Below, piece by piece: positions 13,006-25,981 of a DNA stretch of 64,000 bases. The translations under genes and the position numbers were made by a program. The stretch lies in NCBI GenBank assembly GCA_003344405.1, contig NOWV01000074.1, positions 248,001 to 312,000 on the forward strand, in the 5' to 3' direction. How positions within the stretch are numbered: the first letter of the stretch is position 1; each line of letters starts with the position of its first letter. The DNA comes from Trichoplax sp. H2. Taxonomy: Eukaryota; Placozoa; Uniplacotomia; Trichoplacea. The notes beneath the pieces are model-generated. The model ran no database searches and had not been told where the DNA came from. It saw only the letters and a list, made by a program, of their open reading frames with translations.

Positions 13006-13362
13006 TGTTACGATGCGTAAGCTCGTCCTAATTAAGGAGTTTCTGACGAGACTATAAAAGGCTGATGCCTGAAGATTCCTTTTTAGTTCGTTAGTCGGTT
13101 AGATAGTCAACTAGTTTTTCAATTGATATTTAATTGTGAAGACTATAATCTTGGGTGCCAAGATTCCTTCAGTAGTAAATGATAGTAAATCTCTGACTAT
13201 CTCGTCTACATCATCTGTGACGCTATAATTATACCATAGTATTCGGTTGTTAGAACTGAATTATTTGGTGATATAGCTAATCTCGCCTCTTTAAGTTAGT
13301 AAGTGGCGTTCTCCGCAAGGATTGGCGTGTGTAGACTACTTTGTCACTAGTGGTGTATGACA
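13006..13362. mobile_element. Solo LTR-like insertion with empty allele in window
   Basis: A 357-bp segment begins TGTTACG and ends ATGACA (TG...CA termini, short imperfect inverted ends). It is flanked by the identical 5-bp duplication CTAAC (13001-13005 and 13363-13367). The copy of the locus at 13518-13804 has a single CTAAC and no insert, so the unoccupied site is visible directly. A TATA box (TATAAAAG) is at 13053-13060, with CGTTAGTC about 30 bp beyond, shared with the element at 2188-2509. There is no open frame and no internal domain, so a solo LTR from recombination, or a small non-autonomous LTR element, fits best. The 5-bp duplication suits Ty3/gypsy, copia or BEL/Pao integrases; the family is undetermined. 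Confidence 0.8.
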
Positions 13363-13497
13363 CTAACCAAAAGAAGAAAGTTTTCACTTACAATAATTCG
13401 ACCCCGAATTATCCAAAGATTTATATGACAACTATGACTACTTTTCTGACGTTAGCATTGACAGTTGGTGTTTTAGCACGAATTTGTACGGTAACTG

Positions 13498-13517
13498 NNN
13501 NNNNNNNNNNNNNNNNN
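13498..13517. other. Assembly gap (20 N)
   Basis: A run of 20 N separates two near-identical sequence ends. Because both ends describe the same locus, the true gap size may be negative, with no sequence missing. Confidence 0.95.
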
Positions 13518-13804
13518 TGACACCAAATAAAAATTGGGGTAACAACCGAACAACAATTTATTAAAAAATGTGAGAGAGATAGATCAAACAACCTTTCAGA
13601 TACTTAATTCTAAGTATTCTAATTGAAGAAATAAAAACGACAGAACTAAAACTGTCCACAACCAAACAACCTAACCAAAGAAGAAAGTTTTCACTTACAA
13701 TAATTCGACCCCGAATTATCCAAAGATTTATATGACAACTATGACTACTTTTCTGACGTTAGCATTGACAGTTGGTGTTTTAGCACGAATTTGTACGGTA
13801 ACTG

Positions 13805-16800
13805 CACGATTTTACCATACATTACAGTACTTTACTGTCATGTTATAAATCTCCTTTCTCTATGTATAGGGCTTTGTTACCGAGTCAAATTTATTTACAA
13901 TCTTAATAGACTATCAAACACCCTTTCTTTAGATTAGGTGATTGCTCTTAGGTCATTCCTATAGTAATCTATATAGAACCTTGTAAAATAGCGAAGAAGA
14001 AAGGATGGCGATATCATGATTTGGCAGGGTAAAACTTGAAGATATTATCACTTCCTAGGTATTTTCTATACTGAAGTAATAATAGTTTCATACTAGAGGC
14101 TATAAAGGACTCCGTTGTTAGTCCTTTACTACAGAAGAAACAAAATTCTTGCTCTTTTTATACTGTCCCTACCTTCGAATATTTAGGTGTCATGAAATGA
14201 GAATCAAATTTCATAAACGTCTATAAAACGATGATTCTATTTCGGGCACTCCGGTCGATTATACAAATCTTCGACACTAAATAAGTTGAGGAAACAAGTT
14301 AGCAAACTTATAGAAAAATTATACCACCAAACAACTTTATAATAAAGAAATTAATTTGATCTATAAGTAACAACATGAAAATTTTGGTAAGCTAAGAAAA
14401 CCATAGCCACGTACGCTTCCATACGATACAAAACCAACTATCAAAGGCGCGTCTAATCCCTCATGAAATATTTCATTTTCTTGATGAACCTCATTGACTC
14501 CTTAATAAATGATAGAGTTAAGGTTAGATCGATTGATGATGAGTTATGCAAAACCTCTTGGATTATTAGTCCCAAAATCTTTTAAAGGAACGCTCCACAT
14601 TGTGTGCGCGCCGCCGCACGTGCCATCTTTGCTAAGGGACCATGCTCTCTAAATTGGATGGATTTGAACAAACGACTCGAAAATACTTTATCGGCGAATG
14701 AAAATAGAGTAGTGAGTCTATATCCGAGTGTTTATTATTTTAATCATAAGTTGAACAGATACTGATTGTGGCTGTCCAGGTGATTCTTGGACGAAAACCG
14801 ACTTAAAAATCGCTGTTCTGTTTCTATTTCCTATCAGAATTTCTCTTGTCTATGATTTTAATTTTTAGAATCAGTCTAATAGATTCTATCTATTTATATA
14901 TTTTATATTTAATTTATTCATGCCAGTATTCGTATACCCGTGTATAGGCAAGCAGCCTAACAGACTGAATTTGAATAGTATGCTGTATAGTAAAGGGCCA
15001 AGCACTGTTTAAACTAACATTATTAATATATGATTACATTGGAGTATTTTCTCATTTCGTTTCTAGAAATAAAGTAGGTAAATACTGATATTTGCTATTG
15101 AATGTAAATTATAAAATGGAAACTTATTCTACAATTTGTTATAAATATGAAATCATACCAAGTATTTGAAATAAAAATTTTAAAGTTTACTGTAAGACAA
15201 GAGCTGGGTGTGTAAATTTTCCTGTTTAGTCTTGGCGATATCGAAATTTAATGCCGATGTTGTCAAATGCAATTTAAATAGATTTAGAGCTAGTCGCATA
15301 ATTTTAAATTTTAGGACCGTAATAACTTTGTCCTAAAGAATAATAATTCATTAAAGGCACATTATCTGATTTCTACTTTAGTATACAATTTATCAATCTT
15401 AGAAATTCCGATAGTTTGTGAATCATTTATTCAAAAAATTGAATGTCGAATACTGCTGTTAGCATTCCAACGAGTTACAGGTTGTCGATTTAACAATGAA
15501 AACTAGCAAATTTATCAACTATTGCTTAGTCATTGCATTTCTACTAGCTTATTCTTACGATTAACCTTGATCTGCATCAATATTAGTTAATAAAGTCCTG
15601 ATTTACTTTAAAAATCAGAATTGCATTTACTCCTACTTGCAAACTTTTCCAATTTAGCTAATAGCTAGAGTAAATCAGTAGAGACCACAACTAAAGTTAT
15701 AGTTTAGGCGTATCATTAGTTTTAAAAGTATGATTACAACCATGAAATAGCTGATTAATTAATTAACCCTTCATGCTCGATCTAAATCTTTTTAATCTTG
15801 ATGAAGTACGACCATAAGTTACTGCTTAATCTAATGTCAATAAACTTCCGGGAGAATGGTACTCAAGTTGAGGCTAAACATTCATTAATATTAAATAATT
15901 GTTTAATCCAATTCTTGCTGTAGAATATTTAATTGGCGTATTATTTTATTCGGCTTCCATTTTGCTCGCCTAATACTGTTTCATTATTTTGTATATCTAG
16001 ATTAATCATTGGTAATAAAGGCATTTTAATTAATATTTTATAACCTGATGAGAAGTAGAATAAATTGCCGTTGTTCACTATGAGCTACAAAGTAGAAAAT
16101 TTATACCCTTTGAACACCAATTTGGAATGAAATAACTTTTGTTATATGCTGGACATCTATTTATTTTAGGTAATAGTTTATATTAACCATAAAATTTTAT
16201 CAACTGGATCCAAGCGACTAAAGGTGGACATACTCGTATAGTTCTTCCTATTCCATTTTATCTGAGTATAAATTGTCTGTTAAAGCTTATATATTAGAGA
16301 TACTAATTTCAATAAATCACTAATTACTTCAGCGGCTAGATAATTTCCAACGAGAAATAAATACAGTTATAATACCTATTCGTATACCTAGGACTAGATC
16401 AAATCAAATTTATTCGATATTTAAGTTCAATATTAACTTATGCAGTTCGTTAATTGTTAGATTGCAGTTAATAAACGCAGTCGTATGATAATTAGATGCC
16501 TGAATGGCTGTCTATATAGATACGTTAACATTTTTGTGCGAGCGGGTATGCAGTAGACAAAAAAATTGGTAGAAATTTCAAGCGGGCAAAATATTTAGCC
16601 AAATGCAGGACTCTGCCGTCTAGGATAGATTTAAAACTGGAACAGATATAACCTTATTTTTCTAATCATCTAATTGACGATTGGTTTACCAGCTTTTATC
16701 ATATAGTAGTACAATTATTATGTTCTCAGCTGTACTACGATCATCGTGGTGGAAAGTTACTTTAGCATTATGCTATGGATTATACTATATTGCACATTAA

Positions 16801-16820
16801 TTTTAATATCGGTGATAATA
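13805..16820. other. Intergenic; weak old repeat near 14200-14330
   Basis: No gene was seen. Near 14236-14300 there is a diverged copy of 12811-12880: GGCACTCCGGTCGATTATAC against GGCACTATGGTCGATTTAAC, followed by GACACTAAATAAGTTGAGG against GACACCAAATAAAAATTGGGG. So the LTR-like element landed in, or next to, an older repeat. Confidence 0.45.
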
Positions 16821-16824
16821 TATT

Positions 16825-17235
16825 ACAACATCAGAAATGTAATTTAAGTTACTCTTGATGAATTGGTCAGGTGAATATGTTTTATTAAAATGGATGTCAA
16901 ATTTATCCAACTAGGTTTACTTGTAATATTGATAACAGCTAATAGTAGTAATAGTAATAGTGATCGTAATTAATGATTTAATACAGCATCAGAAAGGCAA
17001 ATTTGAATTACTCTTGATAAATTGGTTAGGTGGGGACGTGTTATACAAATAGATATCAAATTTGTTAAACTAGATATTATTGATGATATTGATAATAGTT
17101 AATAGTAGTAATAGTAATAGTAATTGATACTGTATTACAGCATCAGAAAGGTAGTTTGAATCACACTTGATAAATTGGTTAAATGAACATATTTTATATC
17201 AATAGATATCAGATTTGTCGCACTAAATTTATTGG
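16825..17235. repeat. Three-copy tandem repeat, ~145-158 bp
   Basis: CATCAGAAA(T/G)G-type sequence recurs near 16829, 16987 and 17131. Each copy is followed by ACTCTTGATAAATTGGTTAGGTG-like sequence and GATATCAAATTTGT-like sequence; the first two end in runs of TAGTAGTAATAG triplets. The repeat is non-coding. Confidence 0.65.
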
Positions 17236-17239
17236 TTAT

Positions 17240-18020
17240 CCCGCAGAGCTATAGCTGCACTTAGTTTACCAGTAGATACCATCGAAGTACGACTAATAGG
17301 ATTTTGAGATAACAGTCTGTTGGATAAGACCGTCCTTCTCTACAGGTTATGAAAGCACTATTTGGAGTCATTCTTCAGACTGAAATGGAATAGTTTTATT
17401 CTGTTTTATTTATTAGTTTTATATCCCTAAATACTATTTGATGCAAGTAATATTAATCTCACAGTTCAATGACTTCAATCGTAAATTGAGTACAGAAGGC
17501 GTTTACATTTTAGTTAACATCGCAGAATAAATGAAACGACGTGTTATAAAATTGGGCTTTATTTCCGGACATAGGTACTTTTACCGTCATTAAATTGAGG
17601 TGATTTGATCACCAGATATTCAAAATGATAAAAATAGACTATATAAGATCTATTTAATTCAAGATACCATTAATGCAAATTTTTTGTAGACATGAAAAAT
17701 CGTAATATTTGATAATTCTAAATCCTTTCATGGAATATGCATAACCAAAGTCCATTTGAAATAATAAATTAATTATCAGATATACGAATTATAATAATTA
17801 TCATGGTAGCAAATGACTATTATTATTTACTATATATGTTAAGTATGGTGTAGCTGCACCATTGAGAAGCGAATCGACTGGCTTAATCGATCCTGAATAG
17901 GTTAGTACCTTCTCGCCTAGAGTTGAAATAATAAGGCTACTCAACAGTATTGCCCAGCGTCTAGAAGTATTTTCGTAGCAATTTCTGAGTTCAAGTTTCC
18001 AAAAGTTGAAAAATTAGTCC
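17240..18020. other. Intergenic 3' of the unnamed minus-strand gene
   Basis: This AT-rich stretch shows no gene. Its right end should hold the 3' UTR of the minus-strand gene that ends at 18027. Confidence 0.4.
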
Positions 18021-18026
18021 GTTGTT

Positions 18027-21000
18027 TTAATTGCTCGATGTTTCACCATTGGTTGGCAACCGAAATTGAACACTATAATTCGATCTCGGTCGATTTCGAT
18101 TACGCGGGCTCTTCATAATTGAGCTTACAACAATGCTATTATCCTTAACTGTAGCGATGCTATTATTAATTTCAAGGGTATGATTATCCAACCGCTGTGA
18201 TGCTGAATGCCTTTTTGGTCTAGAAGAATAATTAATGCTAAAGATTTTCGATTCTATTTCTTTTGGAGTCACAGAAGGTGATTTATTACCCCCATTTTCT
18301 CGAGATGCATTATGTAAATGATGTTGTCTTGTAATATTTTCGTTTGATAATTTAGCTGTCTTAATTGATGATGAAGAAAGACGATTACTTGGACTGGTGG
18401 TCCTATTAATTTTTGTCTCATTATGCAGATTGTCATCCGGTAAAATTTCATCTTGTTTTTCCTGCTAGGAGTAGATATACATATGAACAAGATTATTACT
18501 GAGTAAAGAAATATATGAATATGATGTAGTAAATGAAAGGAAGATGAGAGAACTTACTTCGACTTGTTGCTTGCATTTTTCTTCTATTTTAGCTTCCTTA
18601 ATATGAGACTATATGGAGAGAAAATTTTGTCACAAGTCTAAGCTAGTTATCGATTGGTAATAAACGTATAAATTACATTAACTATACAGTTTCAGCCCTA
18701 ATCATAAAAAGTTTAACCGTAATAACCCCTTATATTCAATTCAACTTGCAACTTACGGGAGGAGAATGCGAAACTAATTCTTCTAGTGATAATGGTTGCC
18801 ATGCTTGCTTATTTTTAGCATTATTTCCATTTAACATGTTTTCTTTAGATTGGTGTAATTTCGATTGATGGCCATTAACACAAATATGATAGCCATCGCC
18901 TTGATCGAGATAACCGAGTAGAATTTGCTGTCCTTCTTCGACTTTGTAGAACTTATCAACGTAATGGCCTAAAAGAGGCGTCGAATCTCGGCTGCTAAGC
19001 TCGTCATATAGCACTAATTAGAAGGAGAAATTCAGTAATCCTGTATTAGTCAATAGCTGAGATAAATTTTTATGACCTAACTAGTGTTAGTTGTACTTGA
19101 TTCTACTACGTATAAGATTATCTTACAGTTGAAAGGAAAGATGGAAAGAATTAAATTATCGTGACCAGCAATCGCTCTGTTAAATCAATTCTTGATATGA
19201 AGTATTATATCAAGTCTATTCCGTGAAGTGTAGTTATTCACTTCCTAAGTATTATTGCAGTACCTTGGTTAACATCTGCTGATTTGTTATAATCGCTGCT
19301 ATGTAGATAAGTAATCCAAGGCCGATGATGGTCCATGCCATGCTTTGGTGGTAAAGGCTCCCCAGGTACAATAGGTGGCTTAATGGTATGTTCCAAGAGA
19401 ATATTATCTTCAACTTCTTTAACAGCTTTCACTGAATGCCTACGCAATGGCTCATCATACAGAAACTTTAATCTTTGCGCTCTTATGCTTTTCATTCTTG
19501 TAGCAGAAACTCCATCAACAGTTTGAGGGCGTTGACGAGGTGCTTGATTTTTTAGGTTCGATGGTGAAGTTTGTACGGTAGGCAGGCAAGAATTGGTTGA
19601 TGATAATGAAGCTAAGACAGAGATACCATGTTATAATTTATCCTTCAGGTTTATTTCATTATGACAAGATTTCATATCGAGTCAAATCAAGGAGAAAAAT
19701 AATTGCTCGATAACTTACGACTAGTTTTAGGACGTGGAATTTTAATAATTAGCGAATTTAACGAAATGGAATGAGAGTGATGAAGTGGTAGCTTTTCCGG
19801 TATTACAGCATCTGGTTAATTTAGGAGAAAATATTTTTACTTTAATATCTGATCTAAATACCGAATTATGTTAATTTTTTATAAACTATTAACAGTAAAC
19901 CAATAACATAAGTTCAAAATTTGTAAAGATCAAATACAGATGATGCTAATGAACTAAATTCATTCTAAATGCATACTAGCCAATAGCTATGATATATGCC
20001 ATAGATTTCTGTAGATAGTAAAATATTCTTATTACAATATTATATAGCAGATATAACCAGTAGTAATATAAGAAATGACTTCTGAACTGATTTTATTCTG
20101 AATATATGCTAGCCAATAACTATGAGATATGTTGTAGATTTCTGTAGATTGTACAATAATCCTGTAATAATATCATATACCAGTTATGCAATTATGGTAA
20201 TATAAGAAATGACCTCTGAATTGATTTTATTCTGAATACACACTAGCCAATAAATATGAGAAATGTTGTAGATTTTTGTAGATTATACAATATTCCTATT
20301 ATATTGTTATATGTCAACTAGTAGTAATAGTGGTAATAGAAGTAATGACTTTAATCGTTAGGATCATCAAGCAAAGAATCGGCAAGGTTTACCTGATTGA
20401 TTGTTAGTGTTGTTCCTATCTTGGCTGAGCTTGCCTAATCTCCTAGGACTTTTGATTCTAACAAGATTCAATATAAATTTTTCTTTTACACAACGATATC
20501 GATGACTAATTCAAGACGACGGTGCGTATGTAATTCTATAAGTCTTAATATTAACCATCCACATCAGAATTAATATTACAAATAATCATTTTTTGCGATT
20601 GGAAAGATCTCGAATACTAGTCGAGTCTACTTTCCTGTGAATGCTAGTAAAAGTCATTCAAGTCTCAGATTATACTAGAAAAGGACTTAAATTATAATAA
20701 ACTGTAACAAGTAAAGAATTCGAGGCCATACTATAGAAGATTTTTCAATCTCCTATTAGTAAACCTTCAATTTCATGAAGTTTAACCCATTAAATTACTT
20801 TAAATTTTCAGTAAATGTATAGCCATAATTTTTCTTATCGTACTTTAAAATATTAAATTTATTCATTGCTGGCCACGTTATACGTATGGTAATGCTCTTA
20901 GATTGACATTAAGATTTGCTTACCTTGAATTCGGTCGTGGAGTCCAGATCGTTTCAAACTTTTTAATCGCATCGTCATTATCACTCAGATTTCGATTTAA

Positions 21001-22041
21001 TTTCTGCACCAATTCACTCTATTAATAAGATAACAGTTATAATTCAATTATTGTAGCATGATAAGCTAATTATTACTAATTTAACTTAGATCTCAGAGGG
21101 ATGTATACTATAATAGCTTAGTGAAGTCCTTTAGCGTCATGTAAATGGTGATCATGATAGCAAAGAACGATGTAATATCATCTTCTGGAAATTACAAAGA
21201 ATTGTTAACGATAATATTTATAAACTCGATATTTATCAATAGCAAATTTAATTCTATCTAGACGAAGTGGCATAATTTTAATTCGTCATAATATGCCACA
21301 ATAAAATAATCTTTTGTATCCTTAAAGACACAAATTCAAACATTAACTAACCTTAAGTAAAGTAATATTGCAACACTGTTCAATAGTAAATCGTAATGAA
21401 TTAAGGAAGTTATGAATTATTAGACTCAACTTATCATGTTTATTTGCCTTTGATATCAATTTTTAACCATCTAGTTCTGTCAAATCAGCAACATTACTAT
21501 TTTTCGACAAATTTGATTTGTTATAGAAAACTAGTAACATCGATTCCAGGATAGACCGTAACAGTATCATATTCAAATAGAACAGGAAGTAAAAGAAATG
21601 ATTCATTGGTTTATTGCACGGACTGCATTCGTCTGCTTCGGTTTATGAATGCAGTAGCGGTTATAGTTCTTAATTATCTTTCTTACCCAATTAGAGATTA
21701 AAATTTGTATTGATTGCCAATAACTAACTCAGTCGATATAAGTGTGTTAACTATTTAATAAATTTAAACTTTACTATCTTGCTCATTTACGGGAAAAATG
21801 AAATACTCAGAGGGATTTAAACAAGAAACTAAAGTCAAAATGGATATTAATTGAAAATTTTCCTTACCTTTTCATGATTATGAAGGACTTTTTTAGTGCT
21901 AGGAGCAAAATTTTTCATAAATAAGTGACTTCGTAACGTTATAGATGTATGCGGGCGTTGAGGTTGCACTTTATTGGAGAGGGATATTACTACAGGTGAT
22001 ATTTCGACCGGATGGCGGTTTATGCCTTCTCGTTTCTTCAT
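18027..22041 (-). CDS. Unnamed multi-exon gene, basic Ser/Thr-rich protein
   Basis: I do not recognise the family. Seven exons with GT-AG ends are supported: 22041-21868 (ATG start), 21018-20924, 19811-19719, 19611-19264, 19013-18757, 18608-18558, 18461-18027 (stop). Phases match from the third exon to the stop. Between exons 2 and 3 they do not (phase 2 out, phase 1 needed), and no other frame of either exon is open, so a small exon of length 3n+2 is probably missed in 19812-20923. The product is at least ~484 residues, hydrophilic and without membrane segments. The middle (exons 4-5) looks globular, with a proline-rich PGEPLPPKHG stretch and an HHRPWITYL motif. A charged segment rich in E and K (EEKCKQQVEEKQDE) follows, then a basic S/N/R-rich tail. 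It is on the same strand as SPATA6, 3.9 kb downstream of it. A cytoskeletal or ciliary role is possible but unsupported. Confidence 0.65.
19960..20350. repeat. Three-copy tandem repeat, ~131 bp, inside an intron
   Basis: CTAGCCAATA(G/A)CTATGA-type sequence recurs near 19977, 20108 and 20242. Each copy is followed by TAGATTTCTGTAGAT and, further on, an AGTAATATAAGAAATGAC-like block. It lies within the second intron of the unnamed minus-strand gene, where the missed exon is expected. Confidence 0.7.
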
Positions 22042-25000
22042 GATTAAGGTACTTCCAAATTGAAATAACGCAGTAAAATCTCAATGACTGTTTAAGCAAT
22101 TCTAACTCTGTTCAACATACTAAGGGGTGGATTGAAAGCAGCGCTGACAATAGGTTGCTTCCTCTTTCCTCTGAGTTAAATCGAGGGAATAATTTTCATT
22201 TGCATTAAGAAAGCGTCAGCTACTGTAATAGTCTCCAATTTACTGCCTGATGGAAGTAATAATTGGCTCTTTATTCCATTTTATCATTCTTGTCAATATT
22301 ATTCTTGAAAATTCCTTACTTCTACCACCAATCCGATAATCGATTATACAAAAATCTTAACGTTTGACTTAGACTAGCTTTGATTTGCCCAAATTATTCA
22401 ATTTATTGTCTATGTATGAATTTTATTTTACAAATGGTTACTCTAATATCAATAATTCAGGGCGAGTGTTGCGTAAAAGTACCATTTTATTCGGTAAATA
22501 ATAATCAATGCACTAAAGTTGCCATAGTAACGTTCTAGTGAATCGGATCACACTAGAGCACCGCTATACAAAAGTATATTCTGCATGTGGATTTCTATAT
22601 AATACAGCACTCGTGTATTCTCCCTTTAGAATATAGACAGCTTTCTAAGCTTTATTTTAGCCCATTTATGTTTGATAAACATAGAACAACTAGACTTCGG
22701 CATTGAGATACCACCTGTAGTTTGCTTTATAACTCTGTTGTACTATGGGAGATACTGAACGTAAATAAAATACAAACTAATGTTATAATAAATGATTACA
22801 ACAATGTTATTTGGAACAGATAAAGTTTAGAACTCTAAATAGATAAAATGTTAGCTGGGATCTAGTTACATAATATCTTGAGCTTTTGTAGTAAAGGCTA
22901 CAGTGGTAAGCCTCTACAAAATTGGCCAGATGAAGGTGTATTGCATGCGTATGTACGATTGATTAATTAATTAGTCAGCCTTATAAGCAATAGAACTGTT
23001 GTGCCGGTGGATAGGCTTTTCTATGTATTCCTTCGCATATAATATACAGAATTAATCAGAAAACGCCTATAAGTGTATTTTTACTTTATTCATAATCTCA
23101 AATTCGTATCGTTTGGATCTTGTTGTACGAGTGTGATGTTATATAATATTTTAAGCTTCTTAATAGAAACCATAATGTTAAGCCGCTGCAAAATTGGCCA
23201 TATGAGAGTGTATTGCATGCGGATACACGATTGATTATAACTATTCAGCTTATAGTAAATGAAACTATGGCATCGATAGATAAGCTTTTTACTGCTTTCT
23301 TTAGCACATGATTTAACAAATTAATCTGAAAACGCCTATATGTGTATTTTCTCTATGTTTTAGCAGCTAATTCATAGAACTGATTAAATTCTGTATATAA
23401 ACCGTAAACTGCGGCACAAGGGTGAGATATATCGAGGCTAGAAATGATATTAATATAATATATTTGAAAGAAAATTGCATTTTAAAACATGTTGATCTTC
23501 AACTGCTTTTGTCGTTTATTGATACTAGTAACAGACTAATGATTAAAGGGATAGCGTTGCTGATGGCGGATTTTCTGAATACTTGCTAGTTTAATTCAGT
23601 CTCAAACAGAATAAAATTGTATAGCCTTACACAACATATTGCATTGAATCATTTTTGGACGTGTTATAGAGAAATACAGAATGCCTAATTTGTAAATTAC
23701 TAGGCACTGGCATATACATAACTAGCGAATATAACATAATATTGGGCAGAAAAAGGATAGTGGTTTAGTTTTGTATGTTATTATGATCTTTTTGTCAGAT
23801 TTAAACACACTGAAGCTAAAGAGGTGCTAGCATCATTGCATTTTTTTCTTTTATCCTTTCATCTAAGTTTATAGAAGTAGACTACCAAATACATTTACCT
23901 TCAAATTCATGATTTTAAGATCATCATGTACAGTATATACTTCAGTTATTATTTAAAAATACTCTTTACATATTTTCTAGACATTTAAATTTGTTACATC
24001 TATCCGTACCTTGGTTGTTTGCTTCTTGATTTGTATCGACACTATATATGCTTTGAGCTATTAAATAAGGTATCAGTATGCATTACAGGATTAGTTTACT
24101 ACCTAAAAGAAAGAGATTTTGCATAGACTGACATAGCAAGTTTTGCGCTGCTGATTAGCTCAAGTTACCAATCATATTCAAAAGTTTATTATAAACTTAT
24201 AGTATTTTATTGCAAATACGGTTTACAAATTGGTATTACAGAAAAGAAATTGCCCAACAAACATTTTAGCTTAAGGTGGTTGTAAACATCCAATAACTAC
24301 AAGGCTAATAGCTGGTCTATAAAGATTAGACCTAATATACCGAGAATCATAGAATAATCGATAATTATAATTTATGATAGAAATTCATTTAATAACGATA
24401 TACTATTCAGCAGTTAAATAGCTGAAATATAAAACTCTAAAGGCAACAAAATTTACTTTCAAATTTATATGGAGGGAAGATAATTTTTCTATATTGTACT
24501 GTAGATAATGTACTTAAGAATTAGTGATAACATAAGTATATATATAGCATGAGTGTAGGACAATAAGAAAAACAATTTACCTTAGTTGTAGATATATTAT
24601 AAATTCTAATTGTTTAAGAAATAGAGTTTAGTCTATTGAATGACTAAGTTTGTAATAGTGTATGGTAGCTCAATGTTTCTAAAATTATAATTTTCTTTCT
24701 ACAGATGAATTAATTTCTTCAGTAGAATTGAAGGCTATCACAAAAGCATGCGAATACAATAAATTAGGGTATTGTTGTAAAGTATAAGGTATATAACTGA
24801 TTGTAATCAGAATGAAAACAGAGAGATTGGAAGGGCTACATTAATGCATAACTTTCCATATTACAAATATTACAACCCAGTAATAATGAAAGGATACAGC
24901 CTAATAGGATAAAATTTAGAGCGAGAAGATATTTAAAATAGACTATATATCGTCAGATAACTTGTAGTATGGTCTTTTAAGATGTTGAGCTTTAATGAAG

Positions 25001-25975
25001 CTCAGTTCATGGGCTAGTCGTTGCAGATGCAATGATTGAGCTGTATTTCATGAATTCTAGTTGGCCATTAGTGAATCAGTAATGTTAGGTACGTATCTAT
25101 TAGATCTATCTGTGAGTAAACGCTATACTAATACTTAGTGATACAACTTTGAGTATACTCTATTTAGGGCTTCATCGAATCTAAGCCTTGCTTGGTGCTT
25201 GCGAAGCGCTGAGTACTCTGTATGTCGATCATTCCAGTAATCGTCATCATCTAGTTGTATAGCTAAGCTAAGGTAAGTATAAGCAATAGGTGAATCAGTA
25301 TCTAATTTAAGAAAATCAGCCAGCCTTTAAAATTTCAATAACACCAAATAAATTTTAATTTATTTTCAAAGTCTAATTCGAATTTAAGTTATATTAGTGT
25401 ACTAATATTGCTTTCAATGAAGATAGTGAATTGTGTGCTTATGACAGTTAGTACCGGTAGTCAATCATAATAGAAACTTTGACATTAATACAAATAACTG
25501 CCAATCAGAATAAAAACTATTCTACGATGGCATTAATATCAAAGTTCAAATCAAATAAATGCTTAGCTATACATATCAAGCAAGAGAACATCTATATGTA
25601 CTGTATGCGACAGCGAGCATTTAATTATAGTTCAAAATTTGGTATTTTTGAATAATAATTGTTATATAAAATAGAAAATGTAAGGTCATAAAGGGTAACA
25701 AAAGTGAAATAATTCATTGCCTGGTGTTGCTTATTATTAAGATAAGGTTCTTATTTTTTAGAATAGCTTTTCTAACAATATAGGGTAAAATACTAAAATC
25801 AATATAAATCAAATTGTATTTTTATTGTCAGAATATTCAATACTGATAAGGTGAAAATTAATCCCATATTCAATGAGGATCAGTTTTGTATTGTCAATAT
25901 CATCGCCATAAAATTATATGATCGTATACGGGAACTTATTATTAGAACAATTACCAAATGTTATAAGACGGTAAT
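22042..25975. other. Intergenic, no gene seen apart from a two-copy repeat
   Basis: This separates the unnamed gene from SPATA6. No coding region is supportable. The one clear structure is the duplication listed at 22860-23360. Confidence 0.45.
22860..23360. repeat. Two-copy tandem duplication, ~275 bp
   Basis: Copies start near 22865 and 23137. Both contain AAAATTGGCCA(G/T)ATGA followed by GTGTATTGCATGCG, a CGATTGATTA block, a GATA(A/G)GCTTTT block, and TTAATC(A/T)GAAAACGCCTATA with TGTGTATTTT or AGTGTATTTTT after it. Confidence 0.7.
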
Positions 25976-25981
25976 AAATAT

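Larger units (their letters stand above)
12847..13804. repeat. Duplicated locus across an assembly gap (two haplotypes)
   Basis: The sequence at 13518-13804, right of the N run, repeats 12847-13005 and 13363-13497 from the left side almost base for base; I noticed two single-base length differences in homopolymers. The right copy lacks 13006-13362 and has one CTAAC where the left has two. Both copies end at the same GTAACTG, after which the right copy continues into unique sequence. This is what is expected if two overlapping contigs from different haplotypes were scaffolded end to end. Confidence 0.85.
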
